Source of the DNA: Rhodothermales bacterium
GTDB taxonomy: Bacteria > Bacteroidota > Rhodothermia > Rhodothermales > JANQRZ01
Direction: 5' to 3'
Assembly (NCBI GenBank): GCA_039944855.1
Contig: JBDUXZ010000037.1
Span: forward strand, 62,001 to 126,000
DNA: 64,000 nt
The notes below the pieces were generated by a model. It did no database searches and was not told where the DNA came from. It saw nothing but the letters and a program-made list of their open reading frames with translations. The stretch's first letter is position 1; every line of letters begins with the position of its first letter. The translations under genes were made by a program, and so were the position numbers. This document shows, in pieces, positions 35,175 through 44,230 of the stretch.

Positions 35175-36040
35175 CCGGCTACCGGAAACGGCCGCGCGAC
35201 GGCCTTCGGCTCTGCGGGGACTTTGTGCGCGCGCTCTTTCACGGCGAGCACCGGGCACGGCGCCGCGTGGACCACCGCCTCCGCCACACTCCCCATCTCG
35301 CCCCGTTCCCGCTCCTCCCCCCGCGTCCCCATCACGATGAGGTCCGCGTGGAGCCGCTCCACGTGGGCGACGATCTCCTCGGCCGGCTCGCCCGTGCCGA
35401 CGTGGGCGACCATGACGACGTCGGGGCCCGCAGCGGCGACGGCGAAGCGGAACAGCCTCGCCTGAATCGCCTCGGCGCATCGCGGGACGTGCGCTCGTCG
35501 GCCAGCGTCTGGCACCACGTGGAGGAGGTCGAGCTGCGCGCCGAACCACGCGGCCACCCACCTCGCCTGCGTGACGGCCGTCCGGCACGGCTCGGAGAAG
35601 TCGACGGGGACGAGGATGCGGCGGAGCCCCGTCGAGCGCATCCGGTCCCGCACCGTCAGCACTGGGCACGACGCGTAGCGGACGACGGCTTCGGCGACGT
35701 GACCGAGGTCGGGCAGGTCCGCCCCACTCCGCCCCCGCGCGCCCATCACGATGAGGTCGACGTCGTGGCCCTCGGCGTAGCGCACGATCGCGCGCGGCAC
35801 CGATGCCGCATCGACCTCCTCGACCGTCTCGGTGAGGCCCTCGACGAGGGGCAGGCAGAACTCGTCTCCCTCCATCACGGGAGGAGTTTCCGCGTGCCGA
35901 TTTCCGTGGGACGGGAGGCGGACGTGGAGCGCGTAGAGCTCGGCGCTGAACTTCGCGGCGAGCCGCGCGGCGTAGGCGTAGGCCCAGCCCGAACTCTCAG
36001 AAAGGTCCGTCGGGAAGAGGATGCGGTGGATGCGAGACAT
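35171..36040 (-). CDS. Universal stress protein, tandem, degenerate ATP motifs
   Basis: 289-residue tandem UspA protein. Both domains have the usual opening (RILFPTDLSESS and RILVPVDFSEPC). The glycine signature is altered: the first domain has GARGRSG...GHV in place of GS/GT, and the second, GTRGEERERGEMGS, lacks the middle glycine. It may therefore not bind ATP like its six relatives here. It is coupled by a 4-nt overlap to the L,D-transpeptidase gene. A GGTACC dyad (36108-36113) lies 68 bp upstream. Confidence 0.87.
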   Translation of the reverse strand: MSRIHRILFPTDLSESSGWAYAYAARLAAKFSAELYALHVRLPSHGNRHAETPPVMEGDEFCLPLVEGLTETVEEVDAASVPRAIVRYAEGHDVDLIVMGARGRSGADLPDLGHVAEAVVRYASCPVLTVRDRMRSTGLRRILVPVDFSEPCRTAVTQARWVAAWFGAQLDLLHVVPDAGRRAHVPRCAEAIQARLFRFAVAAAGPDVVMVAHVGTGEPAEEIVAHVERLHADLIVMGTRGEERERGEMGSVAEAVVHAAPCPVLAVKERAHKVPAEPKAVARPFPVAG

Positions 36041-36217
36041 GGCGGTACCGGCTGTGGTGGCAGACCCAGGCCTTGCTTGCTCGGGCGACCTCAGGCCCTG
36101 CTCGCACGGTACCGATTCCTCGTGGGCCCTCTTGACAGCCGGCCGGCCGATGGATCGTCAGCATCGCCCCCAACGCGCCCTGCGGTATTTCCCCATCCCC
36201 CTCCTCCCCCCGCGCCT

Positions 36218-38929
36218 TCACCGCTCGTGGCGCCGCGCGATGGCTTTGACGACCTCCGGCACGACGATCACCGGCACCGACGCGAGCGCGATCCACCCCC
36301 ACGCGGCGAGGTCGAGCCCGACCGTCCCGAGCGCCGTCTGGAGCACGGGGACGTAGACGGCTGCGACCTGGAGCCCGAGCGAGCCCGCCACCGCGAGGAG
36401 CAGCCACGGGTTCGAGAAAAAGCCGAGCGACGTGACCGGCAGGCGGAGCGAGCGGAAGTTGAACACGTTCACCTTCTGCATCACCACGAGCGCCGTAAAC
36501 GCCACGGTCTGCGCCCGCACGAGCGCGTCGGGGCCGCCCGCTTGCAAGGCACCGTGGAAGAGGAAGAGCGCGGCGGCGGCGAGGTACGCGCCCATCAGCA
36601 GGATCAGCCCCATCCACCGCCGCCCGAGGATCGGGGCCGAGGGGTCGCGCGGCGGGCGGCGCATCGCGTCGGCCTCGACGGGCTCGGCGCCGAGCGCGAG
36701 CGCCGTCGCCCCGTCGGTGACGAGGTTCATCCACAGGATCTGCACCGGGAGGAGGATCAGTGGACCGCCCGCCACGATGTTCAGCCCGACGGCGAGCACC
36801 TCGCCCGCGTTCGAGGTGAGGAGGTAGCGGACGAACTTCTCTACGTTCGCGAACTGCCGCCGCCCCTCCTCCACCCCCGCGATGATCGAGGCGAAATGGT
36901 CGTCGGTGAGGACGATGTCGGAGGCGTCGCGCGCCACGTCGGTCCCGCGCAGCCCCATCGCCACGCCGACGTCGGCCTTCTTGAGCGCGGGCGCGTCGTT
37001 CACCCCGTCGCCCGTCATCGCGACGACTTCGCCCTGCGCTTGCAGCAGCCCGACGATGCGGATCTTGTGCTCGGGCGCCGCCCGCGCCACGACGACGGGC
37101 GCGCGGAGCGCAGCGGCGAGGGCGGCGTCATCCATCCCGGCGAGGTCGGTGCCGGTGAGCGGCGCCCCCCCGCCGAGCCCGACCTGCCGCCCGATCGAGT
37201 GCGCCGTCTCCGGCGCATCGCCCGTGATCATGACGACGCGGATCCCCGCGCGCTCGGCCTCGCGGACGGCCAACGCCGCCTCCGGCCGAGGCGGATCCTC
37301 GATCCCGACGATCCCGAGGAGCACGAGGTCGCGCTCGACGGCGTCCGCGTCGAAGACGGCGTCGTCGGACAGCGCGCGGCGGGCGAGGGCGAGCGTCCGT
37401 TGCCCGGCTTCGGCGAAGCGCCGGTACGCCGCCTCGCCGTCGGCGCGGAGCGCGGCCGTCATCGGCTCTACGTGGTCGCCGACGCGGACGGCGTCGCAGC
37501 GCGGGAGGATCGCTTCCGGCGCGCCCTTGACGTGGGCCACCGCGCCGTCGCGCGTCTGCTCCACGACCGTCATCCGCTTCCGCTCCGACGTGAACGCGAA
37601 CTCGGCCGCGCACGGGCACGGCGCCGTCGAGAGCGACGCCTTCATCGCCGCGACGACGAGCGCGGCCTCGGTCGGGTCGCCGGCGGCGTACCACGCGCCG
37701 TCCTCCGTGTATACATCGGCGTGGTTGCAGCGGAGGCCGGTTTCGAGGAGCGCGCGGAGGTCGGGCGCGCGGTCGGGGTCGAGCCGGGCGCCGTCGCGCT
37801 CGAAGTGGCCGTCGGGCGCGTAGCCGGCCCCGCTGACGGAGACGGCGCCGGAAGCGAGCCACACGGCGCGCACGGTCATCTCGTTCTGCGTGAGCGTCCC
37901 CGTCTTGTCGGTGCAGATGACGGTTGCCGCGCCGAGCGCTTCGGCGGCGGGGAGCCGGCGGAGGAGGACGTTGCGGCGGACCATCTGCCGCACGCCGAGC
38001 GCGAGCGTGACGGTGACGACGGCCGGGAGCCCCTCGGGCACGGCCGCGACGGCGAGGGAGACGCCCGTCATGAACATCGTCACGAGCGGGTGCCCGAGGA
38101 GCCACCCGATGAGTGCGACGGCGGCGGCCACGGCGAGCGCGACCCCGCCGAGCTGGCGGCCGAGCGTGCCGAGCTTCCGTTGAAGCGGCGTCTGCTCGTC
38201 CTCGACCTCGCCCGTCAGCCGGGCGATCCGTCCGAGTTCTGTCCCCATCCCCGTCGCCGTGGCGAGGCCGCGCGCGGTCCCGCTCGTGACCACGGTGCCG
38301 GCCCACACCATCGGCGCGCGCTCCGCGAGCGGCGCATCCGCCGCGACCGTCGCGACGCCCTTCGCCACCGGCACCGACTCCCCCGTCAGCGCCGACTCGT
38401 CGACGCGGAGGTCGGTGGCCTGCACGAGCCGGAGGTCGGCCGGGACGCGGTCCCCGGCGTCGAGCGTGACGAGGTCGCCGGGGACGAGCGTCCGGGCCTC
38501 GACCTCGCGCCCCCGGCCGTCGCGGACGATGCGGGCGTGCGGCGCCGTGAGCCCGCGGAGCGCTTCGAGCGCGCGCGCGGCCCGCCACTCCTGCACGAAC
38601 CCGAGCACGCCGTTGAGCGCGACGATGGCGAGGATCGTCAGCGCGTCGACGACGGCGCCGACGGCGAGCGAGACGGCGGCGGCGACGAAGAGGACGAGGA
38701 TGAGCGGGGTGACGAACTGCCGCCCGAGCAGGCGCCACCACGGATCGGCGGGCTGCACGGCGAGCGTGTTCGGCCCCGCCGAGGCCAGCCGCCGCGCGGC
38801 GTTGGCGTCTGAGAGCCCGCGCTCCGCATCCGCTTCGAGCACGCGGGCGACGGCGTCGACGGATTCGGCCCACGGGGAAATTAGCCGCTCAGCCGTGGAG
38901 TCGGGTGGAGAGACGGCGCGCTCACGCAT
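36218..38929 (-). CDS. P2A-type cation-transporting ATPase (Ca2+-ATPase-like)
   Basis: 903-residue P-type ATPase of the inner membrane. Actuator motif LTGES (181-185), phosphorylation site DKTGT with Asp341, nucleotide-domain KGAPE, and hinge TGDGVNDAPALKKADVGVAMG are all intact. Helix 4 has VPEGLPA and helix 6 has NLVTDGATALALG, the pattern of SERCA-like calcium and related P2A pumps. It has a cation-ATPase N-terminal domain and a C-terminal six-helix domain. Its start overlaps the end of the sensor-kinase gene by 8 nt. Ca2+ or Mn2+ export is the likely role; CtpF of the mycobacterial DosR regulon is the closest functional analogue. Confidence 0.9.
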   Translation of the reverse strand: MRERAVSPPDSTAERLISPWAESVDAVARVLEADAERGLSDANAARRLASAGPNTLAVQPADPWWRLLGRQFVTPLILVLFVAAAVSLAVGAVVDALTILAIVALNGVLGFVQEWRAARALEALRGLTAPHARIVRDGRGREVEARTLVPGDLVTLDAGDRVPADLRLVQATDLRVDESALTGESVPVAKGVATVAADAPLAERAPMVWAGTVVTSGTARGLATATGMGTELGRIARLTGEVEDEQTPLQRKLGTLGRQLGGVALAVAAAVALIGWLLGHPLVTMFMTGVSLAVAAVPEGLPAVVTVTLALGVRQMVRRNVLLRRLPAAEALGAATVICTDKTGTLTQNEMTVRAVWLASGAVSVSGAGYAPDGHFERDGARLDPDRAPDLRALLETGLRCNHADVYTEDGAWYAAGDPTEAALVVAAMKASLSTAPCPCAAEFAFTSERKRMTVVEQTRDGAVAHVKGAPEAILPRCDAVRVGDHVEPMTAALRADGEAAYRRFAEAGQRTLALARRALSDDAVFDADAVERDLVLLGIVGIEDPPRPEAALAVREAERAGIRVVMITGDAPETAHSIGRQVGLGGGAPLTGTDLAGMDDAALAAALRAPVVVARAAPEHKIRIVGLLQAQGEVVAMTGDGVNDAPALKKADVGVAMGLRGTDVARDASDIVLTDDHFASIIAGVEEGRRQFANVEKFVRYLLTSNAGEVLAVGLNIVAGGPLILLPVQILWMNLVTDGATALALGAEPVEADAMRRPPRDPSAPILGRRWMGLILLMGAYLAAAALFLFHGALQAGGPDALVRAQTVAFTALVVMQKVNVFNFRSLRLPVTSLGFFSNPWLLLAVAGSLGLQVAAVYVPVLQTALGTVGLDLAAWGWIALASVPVIVVPEVVKAIARRHER

Positions 38930-40412
38930 CGCCCTCCGGCCGTGTCTTCGCGCGCTTCGAGCCGGTCGCTCCGGCCTCCGCCCGCGCCATCGGAACCCGG
39001 CACACGACGACGAGGCCGCCCGCCGGATTCGCCCGGAGGTCGAATTTCCCGCCGATCATCCGGGCGCGGTAGGCCATCGTCTGCAGCCCGAGCCCGCGCT
39101 CCTGCGGGCGCGGCGTGCCCGCGAGCCCACGCCCGTCATCCTCGACGGTGAGCACGACGGCGTCGCCCTCGACGCTGAGCGAGATCGTGACGCGCGTGGC
39201 CTCGGCGTGGCGGAGCGCGTTCGTGACCGCCTCCTGCGCGATCCGATAGAGCTGCATCGCCACCTCCGACCGCAGCGGCGGGAGGTCCGGCGACGCCTCG
39301 AACGTGCAGCGAAGGTCGGTGTGCGCGTCGGTGTCGGCGGCGAGGCGGGCGAGCGCGACGGCCGGCCCCTGCCCGTCCACGTCGACGGGGTTGAGGCCGT
39401 GAGCGAGGGCCCGCGCCTGCTCCGCCCCCTCATCGATGAGGCGGGCGACCTCCACTAGTTCGTCGGTGAGGTCGGGGGCCGTCTCGCGCGAGCGGCGGGC
39501 GAGGCCGCGCACAAGCATCCCGAGCCCGACGAGGTGGCTGCCGAGCCCGTCGTGGAGGTCGCGTCCGAGGCGGCGGCGCTCTTCGTCGGTGGCACGGAGG
39601 ACTTCGGCTTCGAGCCGGTGCCGCTCGGTCACGTCGCGGAGAACGCCGAGGAGGCCGTCGTCGTCGATGCGGACGACGCGGAACTCGTACATGTGGCCTT
39701 CCACCTCGTTCGTGACGTAGTCGGTGTGGAGCACGCCCGAGGCGAGGGCGGCGGCGAGGCCCTTCTCGAGTTGCGCGGCGAGGTCCGGCGGGAGTACGGC
39801 GCGCACGGGGCGGCCCACCGCCGAGTCCGGGATGAGGAACGGGCTGCCCGACGGCGCCTGCACGTCGCGTACGATGCCGTCCGGGGAGAACAGGATCACG
39901 AGGTCCGGCAGGGCCTCGACGAACGCGCGGTTCCGCGCCTCGCTCCAGTGCAGCGCCTGCTCGATCCGTTTCTGCTCCGTCACGTCGGTGTGGACGCCGA
40001 CGAGGCCGAGCGCGCGCCCGCACCCGTCGCGGATCATGCTCACGCGGAGGAGCACCGTCATCGTGCTCCCGCTCCGGCCGCGCATCTCCACCTCCCCCGT
40101 CCACGACCCATCGCGGACGGCCCAGAGAAACGCCGCGCGGCCCGCGCCGGGGTCGGCGAAAAGATGGAGCGGGCCGCCGCCGGCCTCTAGCGTGTCGGCG
40201 TCGTAGCCGACGAGGGCGCGGAGCGCGGGGTTCATGTAGACCACGCGGCCTTCGAGATCGACGATGCCAATCCCGTCGTGGGCGGCCTCGACGGCCTGCC
40301 CGATGCGGGCGATTTGGGTGGCCGTGGCGCGCCCCCGCGCCGCGCCGGCATCGGGGGTGGCACGGACGCGGTCGGGGGAGGCCGACGGGGTGGGGTGGGA
40401 AGAGTCAGGCAT
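38922..40412 (-). CDS. PAS sensor histidine kinase, NarL/DevS class (HisKA_3)
   Basis: 496-residue kinase without membrane helices. A first PAS domain (about 33-145) is followed by a second PAS (about 155-265), then a HisKA_3 dimerisation helix with His287 in RLGRDLHDGLGSHL and a HATPase domain (QEAVTNALRHAEA, EDDGRGLA, GLGLQTMAYRA). No haem or cysteine-cluster motif was recognised in the PAS domains, so the signal is unknown; a soluble PAS-HisKA_3 kinase suggests redox or oxygen sensing. It lies 48 bp after its cognate NarL-type regulator gene and overlaps the ATPase gene. Confidence 0.9.
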   Translation of the reverse strand: MPDSSHPTPSASPDRVRATPDAGAARGRATATQIARIGQAVEAAHDGIGIVDLEGRVVYMNPALRALVGYDADTLEAGGGPLHLFADPGAGRAAFLWAVRDGSWTGEVEMRGRSGSTMTVLLRVSMIRDGCGRALGLVGVHTDVTEQKRIEQALHWSEARNRAFVEALPDLVILFSPDGIVRDVQAPSGSPFLIPDSAVGRPVRAVLPPDLAAQLEKGLAAALASGVLHTDYVTNEVEGHMYEFRVVRIDDDGLLGVLRDVTERHRLEAEVLRATDEERRRLGRDLHDGLGSHLVGLGMLVRGLARRSRETAPDLTDELVEVARLIDEGAEQARALAHGLNPVDVDGQGPAVALARLAADTDAHTDLRCTFEASPDLPPLRSEVAMQLYRIAQEAVTNALRHAEATRVTISLSVEGDAVVLTVEDDGRGLAGTPRPQERGLGLQTMAYRARMIGGKFDLRANPAGGLVVVCRVPMARAEAGATGSKRAKTRPEGDA

Positions 40413-40460
40413 CGGGGTGGGGGAAGCGGAGGAGGCCGAGCCGCAGCGGTCGGCCGGGGG

Positions 40461-41147
40461 CTAGGTGCCGCGACTCGGCGCGGGGTGACTCCCGATCGAC
40501 TCGACCCAGCGCATCGCCCGGCGCATGAGGTCCGTGGCCGTGTCCACGCCGAGCTTCGACTTGATCTTCGCCCGGTGGCTCTCGACGGTCTTCGGGCTGA
40601 TCGAGAGGCGGTCGGCGATCTCGCGCGTGGGGTACCCGCGCCCGATCATCTCGAACACCTCCAGCTCACGGTCGGAGAGCGCGTGGAGCGCCGTCGCCGC
40701 GCCGTCCTCGTGGTGGGGCCTCGCCTGCCCGATGTGCTGGTAGAGCAGCCGGTCCTGCACGGCGTCGCTGACGTAGACGTGCCCGTCGAGGACGCGGCGG
40801 ATGGCGCGGAGCACGGACTCGTCGCCCTCCATCTTCATGAGGTAGCCGCGTGCTCCGGCCTGCAGCGCGCGCTCGGCGTAGAGGGCCTCGTCGTGCATCG
40901 AGATGATGAGGACGGGGAGGTCGGGCCGCCACGTGAGGAGCTGCTTCGTGAGCTCGATCCCGTTCGTCCCCTCGATCGAGATGTCGGCGATGACGAGGTC
41001 GGGCTCCGTCGCCTCGACGCCGGCGAGGGCGGCGGAGGCGTTCGCGGCCTCGCCGCAGACGGCGAGGTCGGGCTCGGCGTTGACGAGGCAGGCGTAGCCC
41101 CGCCGCATCATCGGGTGGTCATCGACGACGTACACCTTCCGTTTCAT
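40461..41147 (-). CDS. NarL/DevR-type response regulator
   Basis: 228-residue regulator. The receiver has Asp55 (LVIADIS) and a KMEGDES loop with Lys; the C-terminal LuxR-type helix-turn-helix is LSDRELEVFEMIGRGYPTRE followed by IADRLSISPKTVESHRAKI. The ATG at 41147 overlaps the usp stop in an ATGA, so it is co-translated with a stress protein. The gene order usp-usp-usp-regulator-kinase-ATPase points to a DosR-like regulon in which the regulator controls the surrounding usp genes. The target site is not known. Confidence 0.92.
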   Translation of the reverse strand: MKRKVYVVDDHPMMRRGYACLVNAEPDLAVCGEAANASAALAGVEATEPDLVIADISIEGTNGIELTKQLLTWRPDLPVLIISMHDEALYAERALQAGARGYLMKMEGDESVLRAIRRVLDGHVYVSDAVQDRLLYQHIGQARPHHEDGAATALHALSDRELEVFEMIGRGYPTREIADRLSISPKTVESHRAKIKSKLGVDTATDLMRRAMRWVESIGSHPAPSRGT

Positions 41148-42061
41148 GACGCAGCCTCGTCTGGTACGATGGCGCGGAGCGAGAGCACGGGGCACGGCGC
41201 GGCCCGCAGCGTGCGCTCGGTCACGCTCCCGATGATGGTGTGGTCGAGCCCCGTCCGCCCGTGCGTCGCCATCACGATGAGGCCGGCGCCGATCTCGCGG
41301 GCGAGGTCCACGATCTCGCGGGCCGGGCGGCCGTGGCGGATGTGCGTGCGGGCCGCCCCGTCCCCTACCGTCTCCTCCACCAACCGGCGGAGGGCGGACC
41401 CGGCGTTCCTGTCGACGGTGACCGTGTCAGTGACCGTGTCGTTGATCGTGAGCAGCGACGGGATGGGCCGGTGGTGCGCCGCCTTCCCTTCGAGGACGTG
41501 GACGAGCTCCACCGGCGCCGCGAACTGGTCCGCGACGAGGCGGGCCGCGGCGAGGGCGTCGTCGTTCGCCGCCGAGAGGTCTACGGGCACGAGCACGGGC
41601 GCGCTCGGCCCCGGCGCCGTGCGGGCCGCCGCGTTCGGCACCGTCAGCACCGGGCACGGCGACCGGCGGACGACCTCGGCCGCGACGCTCCCCATCAGGA
41701 AATGGCTCACGCCCCGCCGCCCGTGCGTGCCGACCACCACGAGCCCGGCCCCGATTTCGTCGGCGTAGCGCACGACGGCGTCGGCGGCCGCTTCCCCGCG
41801 GCGGACGACGATCTCCGGCCCGATGACGTCGACCGCTTTCGCCCCGCCGAGCGCGCGCTCGGCGAAGGCCCGCATGCGCTGCTCGTAGGAGTTGCCGGCA
41901 GGCCCGGCTTTGGTCCCGCCGTATTCGGAATACGCCGTCGACGACGAGTGGACGAGGTGGAGGCGGGTGTGGAAACGCTCGGCGAGGTCGGCGGCGCGGA
42001 TGAGCGCGGCCTCGGCGCCCTCCGAGAAGTCGAGGCCGACGACGATCGGTTGCGTGGTCAT
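41144..42061 (-). CDS. Universal stress protein, tandem UspA domains
   Basis: 305 residues. It opens MTTQPIVVGLDFSEGAEAAL, very close to the Usp at 10134, suggesting recent duplication. Both G-2x-G-9x-G-S motifs are intact (GTHGRRG...MGS and ATHGRTG...IGS). The second domain starts VLVPVDLSAAN. It lies 39 bp after the next usp gene and overlaps the NarL-type regulator by 4 nt. It probably binds ATP and forms dimers in stress or low-oxygen adaptation, as in the family. Confidence 0.92.
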   Translation of the reverse strand: MTTQPIVVGLDFSEGAEAALIRAADLAERFHTRLHLVHSSSTAYSEYGGTKAGPAGNSYEQRMRAFAERALGGAKAVDVIGPEIVVRRGEAAADAVVRYADEIGAGLVVVGTHGRRGVSHFLMGSVAAEVVRRSPCPVLTVPNAAARTAPGPSAPVLVPVDLSAANDDALAAARLVADQFAAPVELVHVLEGKAAHHRPIPSLLTINDTVTDTVTVDRNAGSALRRLVEETVGDGAARTHIRHGRPAREIVDLAREIGAGLIVMATHGRTGLDHTIIGSVTERTLRAAPCPVLSLRAIVPDEAAS

Positions 42062-42100
42062 GGCAGGTGGGGATTACGTGGGGATGCGGGGACGGATCGG

Positions 42101-43072
42101 CTAGACGGCGGCCGGCTGCGCGTCGCGCTCGGCCGGCACGCCGGCGTCGACGAGCGACTTGCCGAAGCTCTTGCAGACGAACACCGGGCACGGCGCGCTG
42201 CGGACGAGCTGCGAGGCAACGCTGCCGAGCAGGAGCCGTTCGAGGCCCGTGTGGCCGTGGCTGCCCAGCACGATGAGGTCGGCCCCCGTGGTCTCGGCGA
42301 GGTCGAGGATCTCGTTCACCGGGTGGCCGGCTTCGAGGTGCGTCGTGACGTGGTCGCGCAGCGTCGGCACCTCCGCTTCGAGGGCGCGCATGAGGGCGTC
42401 GAGGGTCTTCTGCGCGCGCCGGCGCGCCTCATCGAGGGAGACCTTCCCTCCCATCGGGTCGAACGGGAGCGTCGCCAGGTCCCCGGTGTCGAGCACGGTG
42501 ACGAGGTCGAGTTCGGCGCCGTAGACGGAGGCGAGGGCGGCGGCGTGGCGCGCCGTGAGCGTCGAGCGCGTGGAGAGGTCGACGGGCACGAGGACGCGGC
42601 GGATCACCCACGGGGCCATGTCGTCGGTCTCGTCGTGGGTCCGCACGGTGAAGACGGGGCACGGCGCGAGGCGGACGACCTCCTCGGCGACGCTCCCCAC
42701 CATCATCCGGCGGAGCCCGCGCCGCCCGTGCGTCCCCATCACGATGAGGTCGATGTCGTGGTCCCGGGCGTAGCGGAGGATGACGGGGGCCGGGTCGGGG
42801 CCGGACTCCTCGGCAGAGACGATGCGGACGGGCTCGTCGGCGGGCCGGTCGTCGCGCTCGGGGAGCGGGAGGTGGAGGTCGGCCGCGAGGTCGGCGGGGG
42901 TGATGCGGAAGTCGTCAAAGCACGTCTCCAGCGGGTCGCCGACGGGCTCGGTGACGTGGAGGAGGTGGAGCTCGGCCCCGTGGCGGTCGGCGAGGTAGGC
43001 GGCGTGCGTGAAGGCGCCTTCGGCGCAGGCGGAGTAATCGGTCGGGAAGAGGATGCGGCGGATCGTCAACAT
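42101..43072 (-). CDS. Universal stress protein, tandem UspA domains
   Basis: 323 residues. It starts MLTIRRILFPTDYSACAEGAF, the PTD-S variant opening shared with the Usps at 35171, 43136 and 48820. ATP motifs are intact in both halves (GTHGRRG...VGS and GSHGHTG...LGS). It has a longer first-domain loop rich in Asp/Arg (DLAADLHLPLPERDDRPADE). Second in the six-gene operon that ends with the P-type ATPase. Confidence 0.92.
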   Translation of the reverse strand: MLTIRRILFPTDYSACAEGAFTHAAYLADRHGAELHLLHVTEPVGDPLETCFDDFRITPADLAADLHLPLPERDDRPADEPVRIVSAEESGPDPAPVILRYARDHDIDLIVMGTHGRRGLRRMMVGSVAEEVVRLAPCPVFTVRTHDETDDMAPWVIRRVLVPVDLSTRSTLTARHAAALASVYGAELDLVTVLDTGDLATLPFDPMGGKVSLDEARRRAQKTLDALMRALEAEVPTLRDHVTTHLEAGHPVNEILDLAETTGADLIVLGSHGHTGLERLLLGSVASQLVRSAPCPVFVCKSFGKSLVDAGVPAERDAQPAAV

Positions 43073-43135
43073 GGCAGTGGAGGCTGGAGGGTGGAGGGAG
43101 CGCCGGTCGATGGGGGGAGCGGCATGGGGATGGCC

Positions 43136-44062
<927 letters not shown>

Positions 44063-44124
44063 GGCGCGTCGGCGATGGGCGCCCTCGCTCCTACTTCCAG
44101 ACCTCGGGCGCACGTGGGGAGATC

Positions 44125-44138
44125 ACTCGGTACCAAGT
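44125..44138. promoter_or_regulatory. GGTACC-centred dyad before the usp operon
   Basis: ACTCGGTACCAAGT, a near-perfect palindrome (one mismatched pair), 63-76 bp before the first usp start. A related dyad precedes the fadL-like gene (9926-9940), and GGTACC also occurs 68 bp before the usp at 36040. Possible site for the NarL-type regulator; inferred. Confidence 0.4.
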
Positions 44139-44230
44139 ACACGTTTTTGCGGCCCGCGCGCTGCCCTCCACGGTCTACTCCGGCTAGCGGAGGAATCCCC
44201 GTTCCGCTGTGGGGCCAACCCCGACGCTGG

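Noticed and set aside
35225-38812. 1195-codon plus-strand frame opposite the P-type ATPase and usp genes
   Set aside because: It is the antisense of well-supported genes with intact catalytic motifs.
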